A stretch of 9,697 nucleotides of DNA from Alphaproteobacteria bacterium (GCA_028293055.1 JAQGLD010000594.1:1-9697); one strand, 5' to 3'. Counted from the stretch's first letter, positions 1 through 7,092 are shown. Notes: generated from the sequence alone by a model not told the origin. Made by a program: numbers and translations.

Positions 1-4
1 GGTC

Positions 5-41
5 GCGCCCGGGGGGAAACGATAGCCCGCCCCCCGGGCGC
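5..41 (+). terminator. Strong GC hairpin, possible terminator of an upstream gene
   Basis: A perfect 12-bp inverted repeat: GCGCCCGGGGGG at 5-16 pairs with CCCCCCGGGCGC at 30-41 around a 13-nt loop. On the + strand it is followed by CTTCTCC and, a little later, GGTTT, so the U-tract is poor for a classical intrinsic terminator. It lies about 200 bp before the first gene and is best read as the end of a transcription unit left of the window. It could instead be an mRNA-stabilising stem. The pairing is certain; the function is inferred. Confidence 0.45.
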
Positions 42-245
42 TTCTCCGGTTTGCCTGCGCGAGGCCGAGGGTCGTTCACTGCGCGATGGTCGCGTCTCGT
101 CGGGTAGCGGCGATCCTTCTGCCGTTCGCCGCGGGGAGACTGCGCTTCGGCGGCCGGAATGTGGGCCGTGCCGCCGGCGCACACCAATGCGGCGGTTGGC
201 AGCAAATTCGGCGAGTCGTGCCGGCGGCCAGGTTAGCCTTCTCTC
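42..245. other. Intergenic leader before the tetR gene
   Basis: These roughly 200 bases hold no convincing gene on either strand. An open frame runs through from the ATG at 86, but it only continues as an alternative frame across the tetR gene. The stretch should contain the promoter and operator of the TetR unit, yet no clear -35/-10 pair is visible. CGGCGGC at 148-154 and GCCGCCG at 170-176 form a 7-bp inverted repeat that could be an operator, but in such GC-rich sequence it may well be chance. Confidence 0.5.
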
Positions 246-896
246 ATGCAGGTCGCCGCACAGCATCAAGCCATCGCCTTCGGCCCGATCCGGCGCTCCG
301 CGGCGCCGCGAAGCCGCGATCGTATCCTTGCTGCCGCCCGCCTCCTGCTGCGCGAAAGCGCCTATTCGAGCTTCAGCATGGAAACGGTGGCGCGGGCCTG
401 CGGGCTTTCCCGCCAGACCCTGTACAACCAGTTCGCGGATCGCGACGCCCTCTACCGCGCGTCGCGCCTCCAGCTTCTCCAGTCGTTCGCGCCGGACCTG
501 CCGTGCCGGCTGGCGCTCCGACCCGATCCGGCCTGGGCGCTCGAACGGTTCATCGCGGACGCGCTCGCGATCCTCGCCTGTCCCGAGCATATCGAGCTCA
601 GCCGCTCGGCGACCGTCGACCGCGCGACCTGCCCGTGGGTCGTTGGGCTCTACACCGATCGGGTCGAGCGGCCGCTGGCCACACAGATCGAGGCGTGCAT
701 CCCGTGCTTCGACGAACGCGCGCGGGGATGCGATCGCGCGTCGCGCGCGGCCGGGCTGGTGACAATGATGCGGTCTGCCTCGCGCGAGCTCGGCATTGCG
801 CCCTCGTTTACCGCGTCCGAGATCACGACCCTGTTCCTCGGCCGGGTCCGTCCGGGTCCGGCCGTCGAGCCCGCTCTGGCGAGCCCCGGCCAATGA
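246..896 (+). CDS. TetR/AcrR-family transcriptional regulator
   Basis: A 216-residue protein with the usual TetR length and layout. The N-terminal DNA-binding domain spans about residues 23-70: a first helix with DRILAAARLLL, then a helix-turn-helix reading METVARACGLSRQTLYNQF (45-63), followed by the ADRDALY stretch typical of the family. The C-terminal part (about 75-200) is the variable helical ligand-binding and dimerisation domain, and the ligand cannot be predicted. TetR proteins usually repress their own or neighbouring genes until a small molecule binds. The ATG at 246 leaves a 22-residue tail before the HTH domain and has only a weak Shine-Dalgarno site. The stop overlaps the next gene's start (ATGA, 893-896), so the partner at 893-1855 is a likely co-expressed gene and possible target. 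The family call is firm; the regulon is unknown. Confidence 0.9.
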   Translation: MQVAAQHQAIAFGPIRRSAAPRSRDRILAAARLLLRESAYSSFSMETVARACGLSRQTLYNQFADRDALYRASRLQLLQSFAPDLPCRLALRPDPAWALERFIADALAILACPEHIELSRSATVDRATCPWVVGLYTDRVERPLATQIEACIPCFDERARGCDRASRAAGLVTMMRSASRELGIAPSFTASEITTLFLGRVRPGPAVEPALASPGQ

Positions 897-1855
897 GGCT
901 CCTCGACCGGGTCGCACAAAGCCGGGAGCCGGTCCGGGTCGAGCTCCCGATCAGCGGCCTATGGGAGCTTCCGGGTGCGGCGAGCCTGGCCGGCGCAGTT
1001 GCCGAAAGCCCGATACGTTATGTCCTGGCCGATCCGGTTCGCGACGCCTGCCATCAGATTGCGGCGCGCTGGCCCGAGTTGATGGACCCCGCGTCGGCAA
1101 CCTTACGCCTGCCAGTTCCGGCGATGTGGATCGAATGGGACGAGTCGGATTCGGCCGGGGGCACGCTTCGCACTGGCTTGCTTGTTCGGGCGGGCGACAG
1201 CGACCGTTGCGGCACGGTCCACACTTTCTGGGACGATCCGCGAACCGGAGCGGAAATGGCCCAGGCGCATATTGCGTTCGACTTCGACCATCTGATTTCG
1301 CCGCGGCAGGACGATTGCCCAGCGCTGGCCCGGTTTCCCGCCGTTCGAGCGCTCGCTCCCCACTTCGTGATCTCGGTCGAGCCCGAATGGATGCGTTTCT
1401 TCGCTGCCTCCGGCGGCGGCCAGCAGCGGCTCAGGACCGCGATTGCAGAATGCGCGATACAGGCCGTGCCGAATTTTACGTTTCTGGTCAGCCTGCTGCG
1501 TTTGCTCGCGGTTCGGAACAATGTCGATGCAAGACCGGTGGAGCGACGAGAGCTCAATCGCGCGCGGGCACGCAGGGGCAAGCCAGCCCTGCTCGACCAT
1601 GTCGAAGTCAGCCTCGCGATTGGCGGAAGCGGGCGACGCGGCGTGTCCCACCTCGGTGCGCGCTCGCCATGCCGGCAGCATGTCGTCCGCGGCCATTTGG
1701 TCAACCGTGACGGGACGATCTTCTGGAGGTCGCCCCATCTCCGCGGTCGAACGAATCCGAACGGCGCGCCGATGAAGCGCAACGTCAGACTGTCGATCGC
1801 CGCAGGCTTCCGCCCCCGGCCGGCAATGTGGCCAGGATCGATCGCGGCCGATTAG
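893..1855 (+). CDS. Conserved-looking protein of unknown function, coupled to tetR
   Basis: A 320-residue protein. The chosen start is the ATG at 893, which overlaps the tetR stop as ATGA; the frame stays open further upstream, but that part is a shadow of tetR. No signal peptide or membrane helix is seen. The N-terminal two thirds (1-200) look like a mixed alpha/beta fold without a known motif. The C-terminal third is more distinctive: ELNRARARRGKPALLDHVEV (210-229), then an Arg/His/Trp/Pro-rich block at about 264-286 containing HVVRGHL, then FWRSPHLRGR. From memory, this combination of an NRARARRGKPxL segment followed by a basic RGH...W..PH.RG block recurs in uncharacterised phage-like and bacterial proteins. 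That is recollection, not a search. The basic block could bind nucleic acid, but this is inference. No enzymatic function can be assigned. Confidence 0.75.
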   Translation: MRLLDRVAQSREPVRVELPISGLWELPGAASLAGAVAESPIRYVLADPVRDACHQIAARWPELMDPASATLRLPVPAMWIEWDESDSAGGTLRTGLLVRAGDSDRCGTVHTFWDDPRTGAEMAQAHIAFDFDHLISPRQDDCPALARFPAVRALAPHFVISVEPEWMRFFAASGGGQQRLRTAIAECAIQAVPNFTFLVSLLRLLAVRNNVDARPVERRELNRARARRGKPALLDHVEVSLAIGGSGRRGVSHLGARSPCRQHVVRGHLVNRDGTIFWRSPHLRGRTNPNGAPMKRNVRLSIAAGFRPRPAMWPGSIAAD

Positions 1856-1933
1856 CGTGCCCGGGCGGCGCGAGGCCGGCCTTGTCGATCGCACACAAGC
1901 CGGCCAGCCATGCCGGGCAGCCGTTCGCAGTTG

Positions 1934-1963
1934 CTGAACTGCATCCTGTGCGCTGCGAACTGC
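1934..1963 (-). promoter_or_regulatory. Putative LytTR-type response-regulator binding site (two direct repeats)
   Basis: GAACTGCA occurs at 1936-1943 and again at 1957-1964, a period of 21 bp, or two helical turns. Read on the minus strand, the two 9-mers are GCAGTTCGC (1955-1963) and GCAGTTCAG (1934-1942), separated by exactly 12 bp. The published LytTR consensus is [TA][AC][CA]GTTN[AG][TC], as direct repeats 12-13 bp apart; these match at 8 and 7 of 9 positions. The site lies about 45 bp before the kinase start, where autoregulation by the LytTR regulator at 3098-3886 would be expected. CCGTTCGCA at 1921-1929 also resembles the AlgR box. The function is inferred. Confidence 0.4.
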
Positions 1964-2009
1964 ACGCCCGCGCATTTACCTTTCAACCCGACTTCCGTAC
2001 TTCCTCGGG

Positions 2010-3101
2010 ATGGAAAATGTCGCGACTATGGGGAGCCTGAACAGCAGAAATGCTCCACGATCGATTGCCCCGATCGCGTGGCTGATCGTCATTTACTGGA
2101 TAGGACAATTCTCGGTCCTTACCGCCCAAAGGCTGGTCTATTCGGGCGGCAAGGAATCGTTGCTCTTCCTCGGCCCTCGCGCCTTCATGGCGCTGGTCGG
2201 CGTCAGCTTGTCGTTCGCTATTGCCGCCTGGCAGCGCAGGCAGAGCAGCTCGAGCTGGACCCGACGGCTGACATTCGCGTTTCTCGCCGCCTTTCTCGCG
2301 GCTCCAGTCCACGGGCTGATCAATTTCGCCGCCTTTCAGGTGGTCATGCCCAAGGAGAATATGGCGGGCGCCACCCTGGACACCGTGCTGATGGCGACGG
2401 TGCAATGGTTCTGGACCTATGCCGCCATCTCGGCGCTGCTGCTTACCGCATCCTACAGCGACGCGCTGCTCGAGCGGGAGCGCCGCCTCGCTGACCTGCA
2501 GGGCCTGGCCCATTCGGCCCAGATGCGGTCGCTTCGGTACCAGCTCAACCCGCATTTCATGTTCAACACGCTCAATTCCGTCGCAGCCCTGATTGCTGGC
2601 GGCTGGCCGGAACAAGCCGAACGGATGGTCGAGAACCTGGCCGATTTCCTGCGCGCCAGCCTTGCGGTGGACCCAACCGACGATCTTACCCTCGAACGCG
2701 AGTTCGAATTGCAATCGCTTTATTTGTCGATCGAATCCGCGCGTTTCGCCGACCGCCTGACCGTCGAGACGATCCTCCCGCCGGAGCTGCGCGACGTGCT
2801 CGTTCCAAGCCTCATCCTTCAGCCGATCATCGAGAATGCGATCAAGCATGGCGTTGCGCGCAACGCGGAAAGTTCGACGCTACGAATCGAGGCCAGCCGC
2901 GACGGCGATCGGATGCAGCTGACCGTCAGCAATGCGGTGCCGAAGGCCGCGCTTCCGGTGAGAATAGGAACCAGCGTGGGTCTCGCCAATGTCGCCCGGA
3001 GAATCGAGCTGAGATATGCCGGACAAGCCAGCTTCGAGGCGGGACCGGAGGCCGACTGCTTCGTCGTGAAAATCAAGGTGCCGATACACAGGGGGGAATG
3101 A
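2010..3101 (+). CDS. LytS/YehU-type membrane sensor histidine kinase
   Basis: A 363-residue kinase of the His_kinase (PF06580) type, which phosphorylates a partner LytTR response regulator. Four hydrophobic segments at about 21-39, 50-73, 87-112 and 123-148 form a four-helix membrane sensor with no large external loop, so the signal is probably sensed in or near the membrane. A short charged helix (about 149-172) leads to the phospho-acceptor motif QLNPHFMFNTLNS (178-190), with His182 the predicted phosphorylation site. The ATP-binding domain has the N-box LQPIIENAIKHG (270-281) and the glycine-rich lid GTSVGLANVARRI (320-332). The DNG motif is replaced by VSN (306-308), a variant I regard as common in this family. 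ATG 2010 is taken as start; ATG 2028 (Met7) has a better-placed GGAAAA upstream and is possible. The stop overlaps the regulator start (ATGA, 3098-3101). Confidence 0.93.
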   Translation: MENVATMGSLNSRNAPRSIAPIAWLIVIYWIGQFSVLTAQRLVYSGGKESLLFLGPRAFMALVGVSLSFAIAAWQRRQSSSSWTRRLTFAFLAAFLAAPVHGLINFAAFQVVMPKENMAGATLDTVLMATVQWFWTYAAISALLLTASYSDALLERERRLADLQGLAHSAQMRSLRYQLNPHFMFNTLNSVAALIAGGWPEQAERMVENLADFLRASLAVDPTDDLTLEREFELQSLYLSIESARFADRLTVETILPPELRDVLVPSLILQPIIENAIKHGVARNAESSTLRIEASRDGDRMQLTVSNAVPKAALPVRIGTSVGLANVARRIELRYAGQASFEAGPEADCFVVKIKVPIHRGE

Positions 3102-3886
3102 TGTCCGTCCGATTGCTGATCTGCGACGACGAGACCCTGGCTACCGACCGACTGAAGCGGCTGCTCTCCAGGCGCGACGATGTCGAGCTCGTCGGGTCGG
3201 CCAGCAATGGCGCGGAGGCACTGGATGCGGTCGCGCGGCTGTCGCCCGATGCGATCCTGCTCGACGTCGAGATGCCGGGGCTGGACGGCTTCGATGTCGT
3301 CGAGGCGCTCGCCGCGTCCATGGAGCGGGACCAGGCGCCCCTGATCGTGTTCGTCACGGCTTATCCGCAATTCGCGGCCTCGGCCTATGAGACCGGCGCC
3401 ATCGACTTTCTCACCAAGCCAGTGCGCTTTCCGCGATTGTGCGTGACGATCGACCGGGTAGTGCACGAGATCGAGGCACGCAGTGCTGCGGGGCGGCTCG
3501 AGGAATTGAACGGGCAATTGGAGAGGCTTCGCCGCGAGCGGCTAGAGGGAAGCCGCGAAGAGGAACGGATCTGGGTGCCGCAAGGTGGAGAGATAGTCGG
3601 AGTCGCGATCGCAACACTCGACCGGATCAGCGCAGAGCGCGAATATATCCGGCTCTACCGCGGTCGGGACCAGTTCCTCTATCGCTGCTCGATCAGCTCG
3701 CTGATGCCGCGACTCGAACCGCAACGCTTCGTCCGGATCCACCGGTCGCATGTGGTCAATCTCGATTACATCCAGTCGATCCGGCGTCGCGCGACCGGCG
3801 GCTATCGAGTCGTCACCGCGCCGGGCGACACCCTCCCGGTTGGCCGCACCTATCACTCGGCGCTGCGCCGGGTGATCGGGAGCTGA
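3098..3886 (+). CDS. LytTR-family response regulator, partner of the adjacent kinase
   Basis: A 262-residue two-domain regulator. The receiver domain (about 4-122) has the acidic pair Asp10/Asp11, phospho-acceptor Asp56 in LLDVEMPG, Thr87 in FVTAY and Lys107 in FLTKP, so all catalytic residues are intact. A charged, probably coiled-coil linker (about 122-156) leads to a C-terminal LytTR DNA-binding domain (about 158-260) with the conserved EYIRLY (182-187) and RFVRIHRSHVVNL (210-222). Phosphorylation by the kinase at 2010-3101 should promote binding to direct-repeat sites; a candidate lies at 1934-1963. The gene overlaps the kinase by ATGA, so the pair is one operon. The start is ATGATG: the first ATG (3098) makes the overlap, while the second (3101) is better spaced from the GGGGGG at 3091-3096, so the true start may be one codon later. 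The targets are not known. Confidence 0.94.
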   Translation: MMSVRLLICDDETLATDRLKRLLSRRDDVELVGSASNGAEALDAVARLSPDAILLDVEMPGLDGFDVVEALAASMERDQAPLIVFVTAYPQFAASAYETGAIDFLTKPVRFPRLCVTIDRVVHEIEARSAAGRLEELNGQLERLRRERLEGSREEERIWVPQGGEIVGVAIATLDRISAEREYIRLYRGRDQFLYRCSISSLMPRLEPQRFVRIHRSHVVNLDYIQSIRRRATGGYRVVTAPGDTLPVGRTYHSALRRVIGS

Positions 3887-4022
3887 TCTCGCCGAAGCCG
3901 GCTGAGCCCAATCGGGTGCAATTGGAGAATTCAGGGACACTGGCGCGAGGGTGCGGCGCCGAAACGCGCTGCCGCGGGTTGAGCCTACATGATCGAAGAT
4001 TTGAAGCCGGCTCAGTCGCCCG
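3887..4022. other. Short gap between convergent genes
   Basis: About 136 bases lie between the stop of the response regulator on the + strand and the stop of the small gene on the minus strand. No gene or clear T-tailed terminator is seen. The 10-mer GAAGCCGGCT occurs at 3894-3903 and 4003-4012, close to each of the two 3' ends. It contains the palindrome AGCCGGCT, so it may contribute to weak termination, but this is not demonstrated. Confidence 0.4.
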
Positions 4023-4193
4023 TCAGAACTGGAAAACCTGCTCGGCACCGCCGCTCGCGAGGTCGCGCGCTTTCGTCTCGAACAGCTCGGCGAGGGCCCG
4101 GCGCCGGGCTCGGCCTTCGGGCGTGACTGCGCGTTCGGACGCACGCAATTCTTCATTGGCGCGGCGTGCGTAATAACGCTCATTGGATTCCAT
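4023..4193 (-). CDS. Small charged protein of unknown function, 56 residues
   Basis: A short gene read from ATG at 4193 to TGA at 4023. The protein starts MESNERYYARRANEELRASE and ends AEQVFQF. It is rich in Arg, Glu and Ala, has no Cys and no hydrophobic segment, and is probably one or two amphipathic helices in the cytoplasm. The main support is the Shine-Dalgarno site GGGAGGGGA at 4198-4206, correctly spaced from the ATG and among the best in the window. The Tyr-Tyr-x-Arg-Arg start followed by an Ala/Glu/Arg helix resembles small hypothetical proteins I associate with sphingomonads, without a known function. It is transcribed away from the phosphatase gene at 4299, with 105 bp between the two starts, which could hold two divergent promoters. 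Confidence 0.72.
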   Translation of the reverse strand: MESNERYYARRANEELRASERAVTPEGRARRRALAELFETKARDLASGGAEQVFQF

Positions 4194-4197
4194 TGCG

Positions 4198-4206
4198 TCC
4201 CCTCCC
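4198..4206 (-). promoter_or_regulatory. Strong ribosome binding site of the 56-residue protein
   Basis: On the minus strand this reads GGGAGGGGA, followed by CGCA and then the ATG at 4193. It is close to the full anti-Shine-Dalgarno complement and correctly spaced. It fixes the start of this small gene and is the chief reason to call it real. Confidence 0.7.
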
Positions 4207-4298
4207 GACTCGCTTTGCTACCATATTAGAAGCGGAATCGGGAGTCAGGTGCCCAACAGGGCCTTTCCCTCGAAATTCCCACGACTTAACGCAGGATA

Positions 4299-4904
4299 AT
4301 GATGTCCGATCGTAAACTTTCCGCGACCCTGCTTGCACTTTTCCTGCTCTGGTTCGCGATGCTGAGCCTGGGCGGTCCGGATTGGGTCCTGGACCGCAAT
4401 GTTCTGAACATCCTGCATGGCGGCGTTCTGACCGCGCCGGCGCGAAAGCTGACTTTGCTCGGCAACTGGCCGGCGACCACCTTGATCAGCCTCGCCGCCG
4501 CTGGCTGGCTGCTCTCCCGAGGCGAGCGACGCCGCGCATTGCTGCTGCTCGGCATCGCCTTTTCCGGCCGTCTGCTGGTCGAGGCGCAGAAAATCGTCTT
4601 CGCTCGAGCGCGGCCCGACGCCGAGGGGCATCTCGTCGCGGTGCACAGCCTCTCCTTTCCAAGCGCCCACGCAGCCAGCTCGATGCTGGTCTGGCTCGGT
4701 ATCGCGATGCTTGCGGTGAGTCCGCGGTTTCGGGCTCCCGCGATCGTCGTTGCGGTGGCCTTGTCGTTGCTGACCGGCCTCACCCGCCTGGTCCTGGATG
4801 TGCACTGGCCGAGCGACGTGATCGGCGGCTGGGCGTTCGGCGCGTTCTGGACTGTGCTGCTGATCCGATTGGCGGCTCGGGCCACTCCGTCCCCGGCCTA
4901 CTGA
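4299..4904 (+). CDS. PAP2-family membrane phosphatase
   Basis: A 201-residue integral membrane phosphatase of the PAP2 superfamily. These enzymes remove phosphate from lipid phosphates or pyrophosphates such as phosphatidic acid or undecaprenyl pyrophosphate, with the active site at the membrane face. All three signature motifs are present: KX6RP at Lys98-Pro106, PSAH at 121-124 (the usual PSGH with Ala for Gly; catalytic His124), and a TRX5HX3D form of SRX5HX3D at Thr162-Asp173 (nucleophile His169). About six hydrophobic segments (roughly 7-25, 54-73, 79-97, 127-141, 147-165, 174-194) match the family topology. The substrate cannot be told from sequence. The start is ATGATG: AGGA at 4293-4296 is better spaced for the second ATG (4302). 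The 3' end overlaps the convergent DUF938 gene by 7 bp (4898-4904). Confidence 0.92.
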   Translation: MMSDRKLSATLLALFLLWFAMLSLGGPDWVLDRNVLNILHGGVLTAPARKLTLLGNWPATTLISLAAAGWLLSRGERRRALLLLGIAFSGRLLVEAQKIVFARARPDAEGHLVAVHSLSFPSAHAASSMLVWLGIAMLAVSPRFRAPAIVVAVALSLLTGLTRLVLDVHWPSDVIGGWAFGAFWTVLLIRLAARATPSPAY

Positions 4905-5518
4905 GCTGGAGGGGCGTCTCTCCGACGAAAGGCCAGGATCAGATTGTTTGCCGGCATCTCGTAAGTCCGATCGAGGTCAAGGCCGTTGGCGGCGGCTTCG
5001 CGCTCGACCGAGGAAACATCGCGCAGCCCCCATTCCGGATTGCGAGCCTTGAGCGATGCATCGAACGCCTCGTTGCTCGGTGCGGTGGTCACGCCGTCCC
5101 TGCGGTACGGCCCGTAGAGGATCAACGGGGCTCCGGGGCGGAGCAGGTGCCGGGCTCCGCGCATCAGCCCGGAAGTGGCCGCCCACGGGCTGATATGGAC
5201 CATGTTGATGCAGACTATCGCATCCGCGGCGGCCACGGGCCAAGGGCCGGCTGCGTCGAGCGCGATCGGCTCTCGTATATTGGCCAGGCCCGCCGAATCC
5301 CGCCAGGCCCGAATAGAATCGAGCCCGCCTTCCTCGGTGTCGGTGGGCTGCCAGATCAGGTCCGGAAACAGCCGTGCGAAATGGACGACATGCTCGCCGG
5401 TCCCGCTCGCGACTTCCAGTACCATGCCCGACGCGGGCAGCAGCTGCCGCAGGACCGACGCGATCGGCTCGCGATTGCGCTCTGTGGCAGGCGCGAAAAG
5501 CCGGCCGTCTCCGTTCAT
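4898..5518 (-). CDS. DUF938 (METTL26-like) SAM-dependent methyltransferase
   Basis: A 206-residue class I methyltransferase-like protein of the DUF938 family (PF06080), related to human METTL26, whose substrate is not established as far as I know. Visible family marks are the SAM-binding motif I VLEVASGTGEH (33-43), WQPTD (56-60) in the acidic-loop region, CINMVHISPW (103-112), LYGPYRRDG (134-142) and APSNEAFDASLKARNPEWG (146-164 region by family pattern; NPEWG at 150-154). Length is typical for the family. The ATG at 5518 overlaps the gcvPB stop as ATGA (5515-5518), making this the last gene of the gcv operon, expressed by translational coupling since its own Shine-Dalgarno site is weak. Its stop overlaps the convergent phosphatase gene. 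The family call is firm; any role in glycine or one-carbon metabolism is only suggested by position. Confidence 0.9.
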   Translation of the reverse strand: MNGDGRLFAPATERNREPIASVLRQLLPASGMVLEVASGTGEHVVHFARLFPDLIWQPTDTEEGGLDSIRAWRDSAGLANIREPIALDAAGPWPVAAADAIVCINMVHISPWAATSGLMRGARHLLRPGAPLILYGPYRRDGVTTAPSNEAFDASLKARNPEWGLRDVSSVEREAAANGLDLDRTYEMPANNLILAFRRRDAPPAQ

Positions 5519-7092
5519 TCCGCCGCTTCGGCGCTCGGCGGCTCGGTCCAGACCAGCACCGGCTTGCGAGCGGCCAGAGTCTCGTCGAGCCGGCGCCGCG
5601 GCGCGTGGATCGGAGCCGCCTTGAGCGCGGGATCGCCGGCCTTGGCGCGCTCGGCGACATTGCGCAGCGCGCCGATGAACTGGTCGAGGGCCGCCTTCGA
5701 CTCGGTCTCGGTCGGCTCGACCAGCATGGCTCCATGGACGACGAGCGGGAAATACATGGTCATCGGGTGGAAGCCCTCGTCGATCAGGCCCTTGGCGAGA
5801 TCGAGCGTGGTGAGCCCGCCCGCAAACCCTTTGTCGCTGAACAGTGCCTCGTGCATGCAGGGGCCGCTGTCGCCGAACGGCGCGTCCAGCACATCGTCGA
5901 GCTGGCGAAGGACGTAATTGGCGTTGAGCACTGCGTCGCTCGACACCTGCCTCAGCCCGTCGGCGCCGTGGCTGAGAATATAGGCCAGAGCGCGGGTGAA
6001 CATGCCCATCTGGCCGTGAAAGGCGACCATTCGGCCGAAGCTGCGGGCATGATGATCGCCGGCGGTCTCCTCCTCGACCAGGACAAAATGGCCGCCCTGT
6101 TTCTCGACGAAGGGGAGTGGGGCGAACGGAGTGAGCGCCTCCGAGAAGACCACCGGGCCGGAGCCCGGGCCGCCGCCGCCATGCGGGGTGGAGAAGGTCT
6201 TGTGGAGATTGATATGCATCGCGTCGATGCCGAGATCGCCCGGGCGCACCCGGCCGACGATCGCGTTGAAATTGGCGCCGTCGCAATAGACCAGAGCGCC
6301 TGCGTCGTGCACCGCCCTGGAAATCGCCACCATGTCGGGCTCGAACAGGCCGCAGGTATTGGGATTGGTGATCATTACCGCTGCCACATCGGGACCGAGA
6401 CGGGCCTGGAGCGCGGCGAGATCGACCCGGCCGCGTGCGTTGGCCGGAATGTTCTCGACGCGGTAGCCGGCGAAGGCGGCGGTCGCCGGATTGGTGCCGT
6501 GGGCGCTCTCCGGCACGAGGATGACCTCGCGGGCATCGCCCCGCGCCTCGAGCGCCGCGCGGATCGCGAGCAGGCCGCACAATTCGCCGTGCGCGCCCGC
6601 CTTGGGGCTCATCGCGACGCTGTGCATTCCGGTCAGCTTGACCAGCCACTCGCCGAGCCTTGCGATCAGCTCGAGCGCGCCCTGGACGGTGTCGATCGGC
6701 TGGAGCGGATGGATGTCGGCAAAGCCGGGCATCCGCGCCACCTTCTCGTTGAGCCGGGGATTGTGCTTCATCGTGCACGAGCCGAGCGGGAAGAGACCGA
6801 GATCGATCGCGTAATTCTGCCGGGAGAGCCGGGTATAATGGCGCACCGCCTCTGGTTCGGTCAGCCCGGGCAGGCCGATCGCGCGGTTGCGCTCCAGTCC
6901 GGCAAGGAAATTCCCCCCTTCCACTTCAGGGGAAGATGGCATTTCGAAATCGACCCCGGTGGTCGCGGCATCCCCGATCTCGAAGATCAGAGGTTCCTCC
7001 AGCATCAGGGCCTTGTTGCCGGTCCATGTCCCCGGCTCGCCGCCATCCGCCTGAGGCGCTTCCGGACGCCAGCCCGCCGCGTTGATCGTCAT
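5515..7092 (-). CDS. gcvPB: Glycine dehydrogenase (decarboxylating) subunit 2, PLP-binding half of P-protein
   Basis: A 525-residue subunit of the two-part glycine decarboxylase (EC 1.4.4.2). With GcvPA it decarboxylates glycine and loads the aminomethyl group onto the lipoyl arm of GcvH in the cytoplasm. Family marks are [12 protein letters not shown] (101-112), [10 protein letters not shown] (161-170), the [10 protein letters not shown] segment (196-205), [12 protein letters not shown] (241-252), the YCDGANFNA segment (269-277) and the PLP Schiff-base Lys298 in [17 protein letters not shown] (294-310). All look intact. The ATG at 7092 has an excellent AAGGAG on the minus strand at 7100-7105 and overlaps the gcvPA stop as ATGA (7089-7092). 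The frame is open a little further upstream, but that lies inside gcvPA. The N-terminal 45 residues, before the core, contain [15 protein letters not shown], usual in the alphaproteobacterial form. Downstream it is coupled to the DUF938 gene. Confidence 0.97.
   Translation of the reverse strand: MTINAAGWRPEAPQADGGEPGTWTGNKALMLEEPLIFEIGDAATTGVDFEMPSSPEVEGGNFLAGLERNRAIGLPGLTEPEAVRHYTRLSRQNYAIDLGLFPLGSCTMKHNPRLNEKVARMPGFADIHPLQPIDTVQGALELIARLGEWLVKLTGMHSVAMSPKAGAHGELCGLLAIRAALEARGDAREVILVPESAHGTNPATAAFAGYRVENIPANARGRVDLAALQARLGPDVAAVMITNPNTCGLFEPDMVAISRAVHDAGALVYCDGANFNAIVGRVRPGDLGIDAMHINLHKTFSTPHGGGGPGSGPVVFSEALTPFAPLPFVEKQGGHFVLVEEETAGDHHARSFGRMVAFHGQMGMFTRALAYILSHGADGLRQVSSDAVLNANYVLRQLDDVLDAPFGDSGPCMHEALFSDKGFAGGLTTLDLAKGLIDEGFHPMTMYFPLVVHGAMLVEPTETESKAALDQFIGALRNVAERAKAGDPALKAAPIHAPRRRLDETLAARKPVLVWTEPPSAEAAE

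Noticed and set aside
148..176. 7-bp inverted repeat CGGCGGC/GCCGCCG upstream of tetR as a TetR operator
   Set aside because: Position is plausible, but simple GC repeats of this length are expected by chance here, and no second copy supports it.
86..892. Long open frame on the + strand that runs into the 320-residue protein, giving a 589-residue reading
   Set aside because: This part overlaps the clear TetR gene in another frame and has the Arg/Pro/Ala-rich composition of a GC shadow. The ATGA overlap at 893 gives a natural start.
1054..1975. Long minus-strand frames opposite the 320-residue protein
   Set aside because: They lack recognisable motifs, are Arg/Ser-rich and lie antisense to a gene coupled to tetR; typical high-GC antisense open frames.
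3894..4012. Repeated 10-mer GAAGCCGGCT at 3894-3903 and 4003-4012 as paired terminators
   Set aside because: It is short, GC-rich and has no T-tract. Its place near two 3' ends is suggestive but not enough to call.
3098..4304. ATGATG double starts in both the response regulator and the phosphatase gene, read as a shared regulatory feature
   Set aside because: Both are followed by TCC, but adjacent ATG codons are common. Spacing to the Shine-Dalgarno sites just makes the second ATG the likelier start in each.
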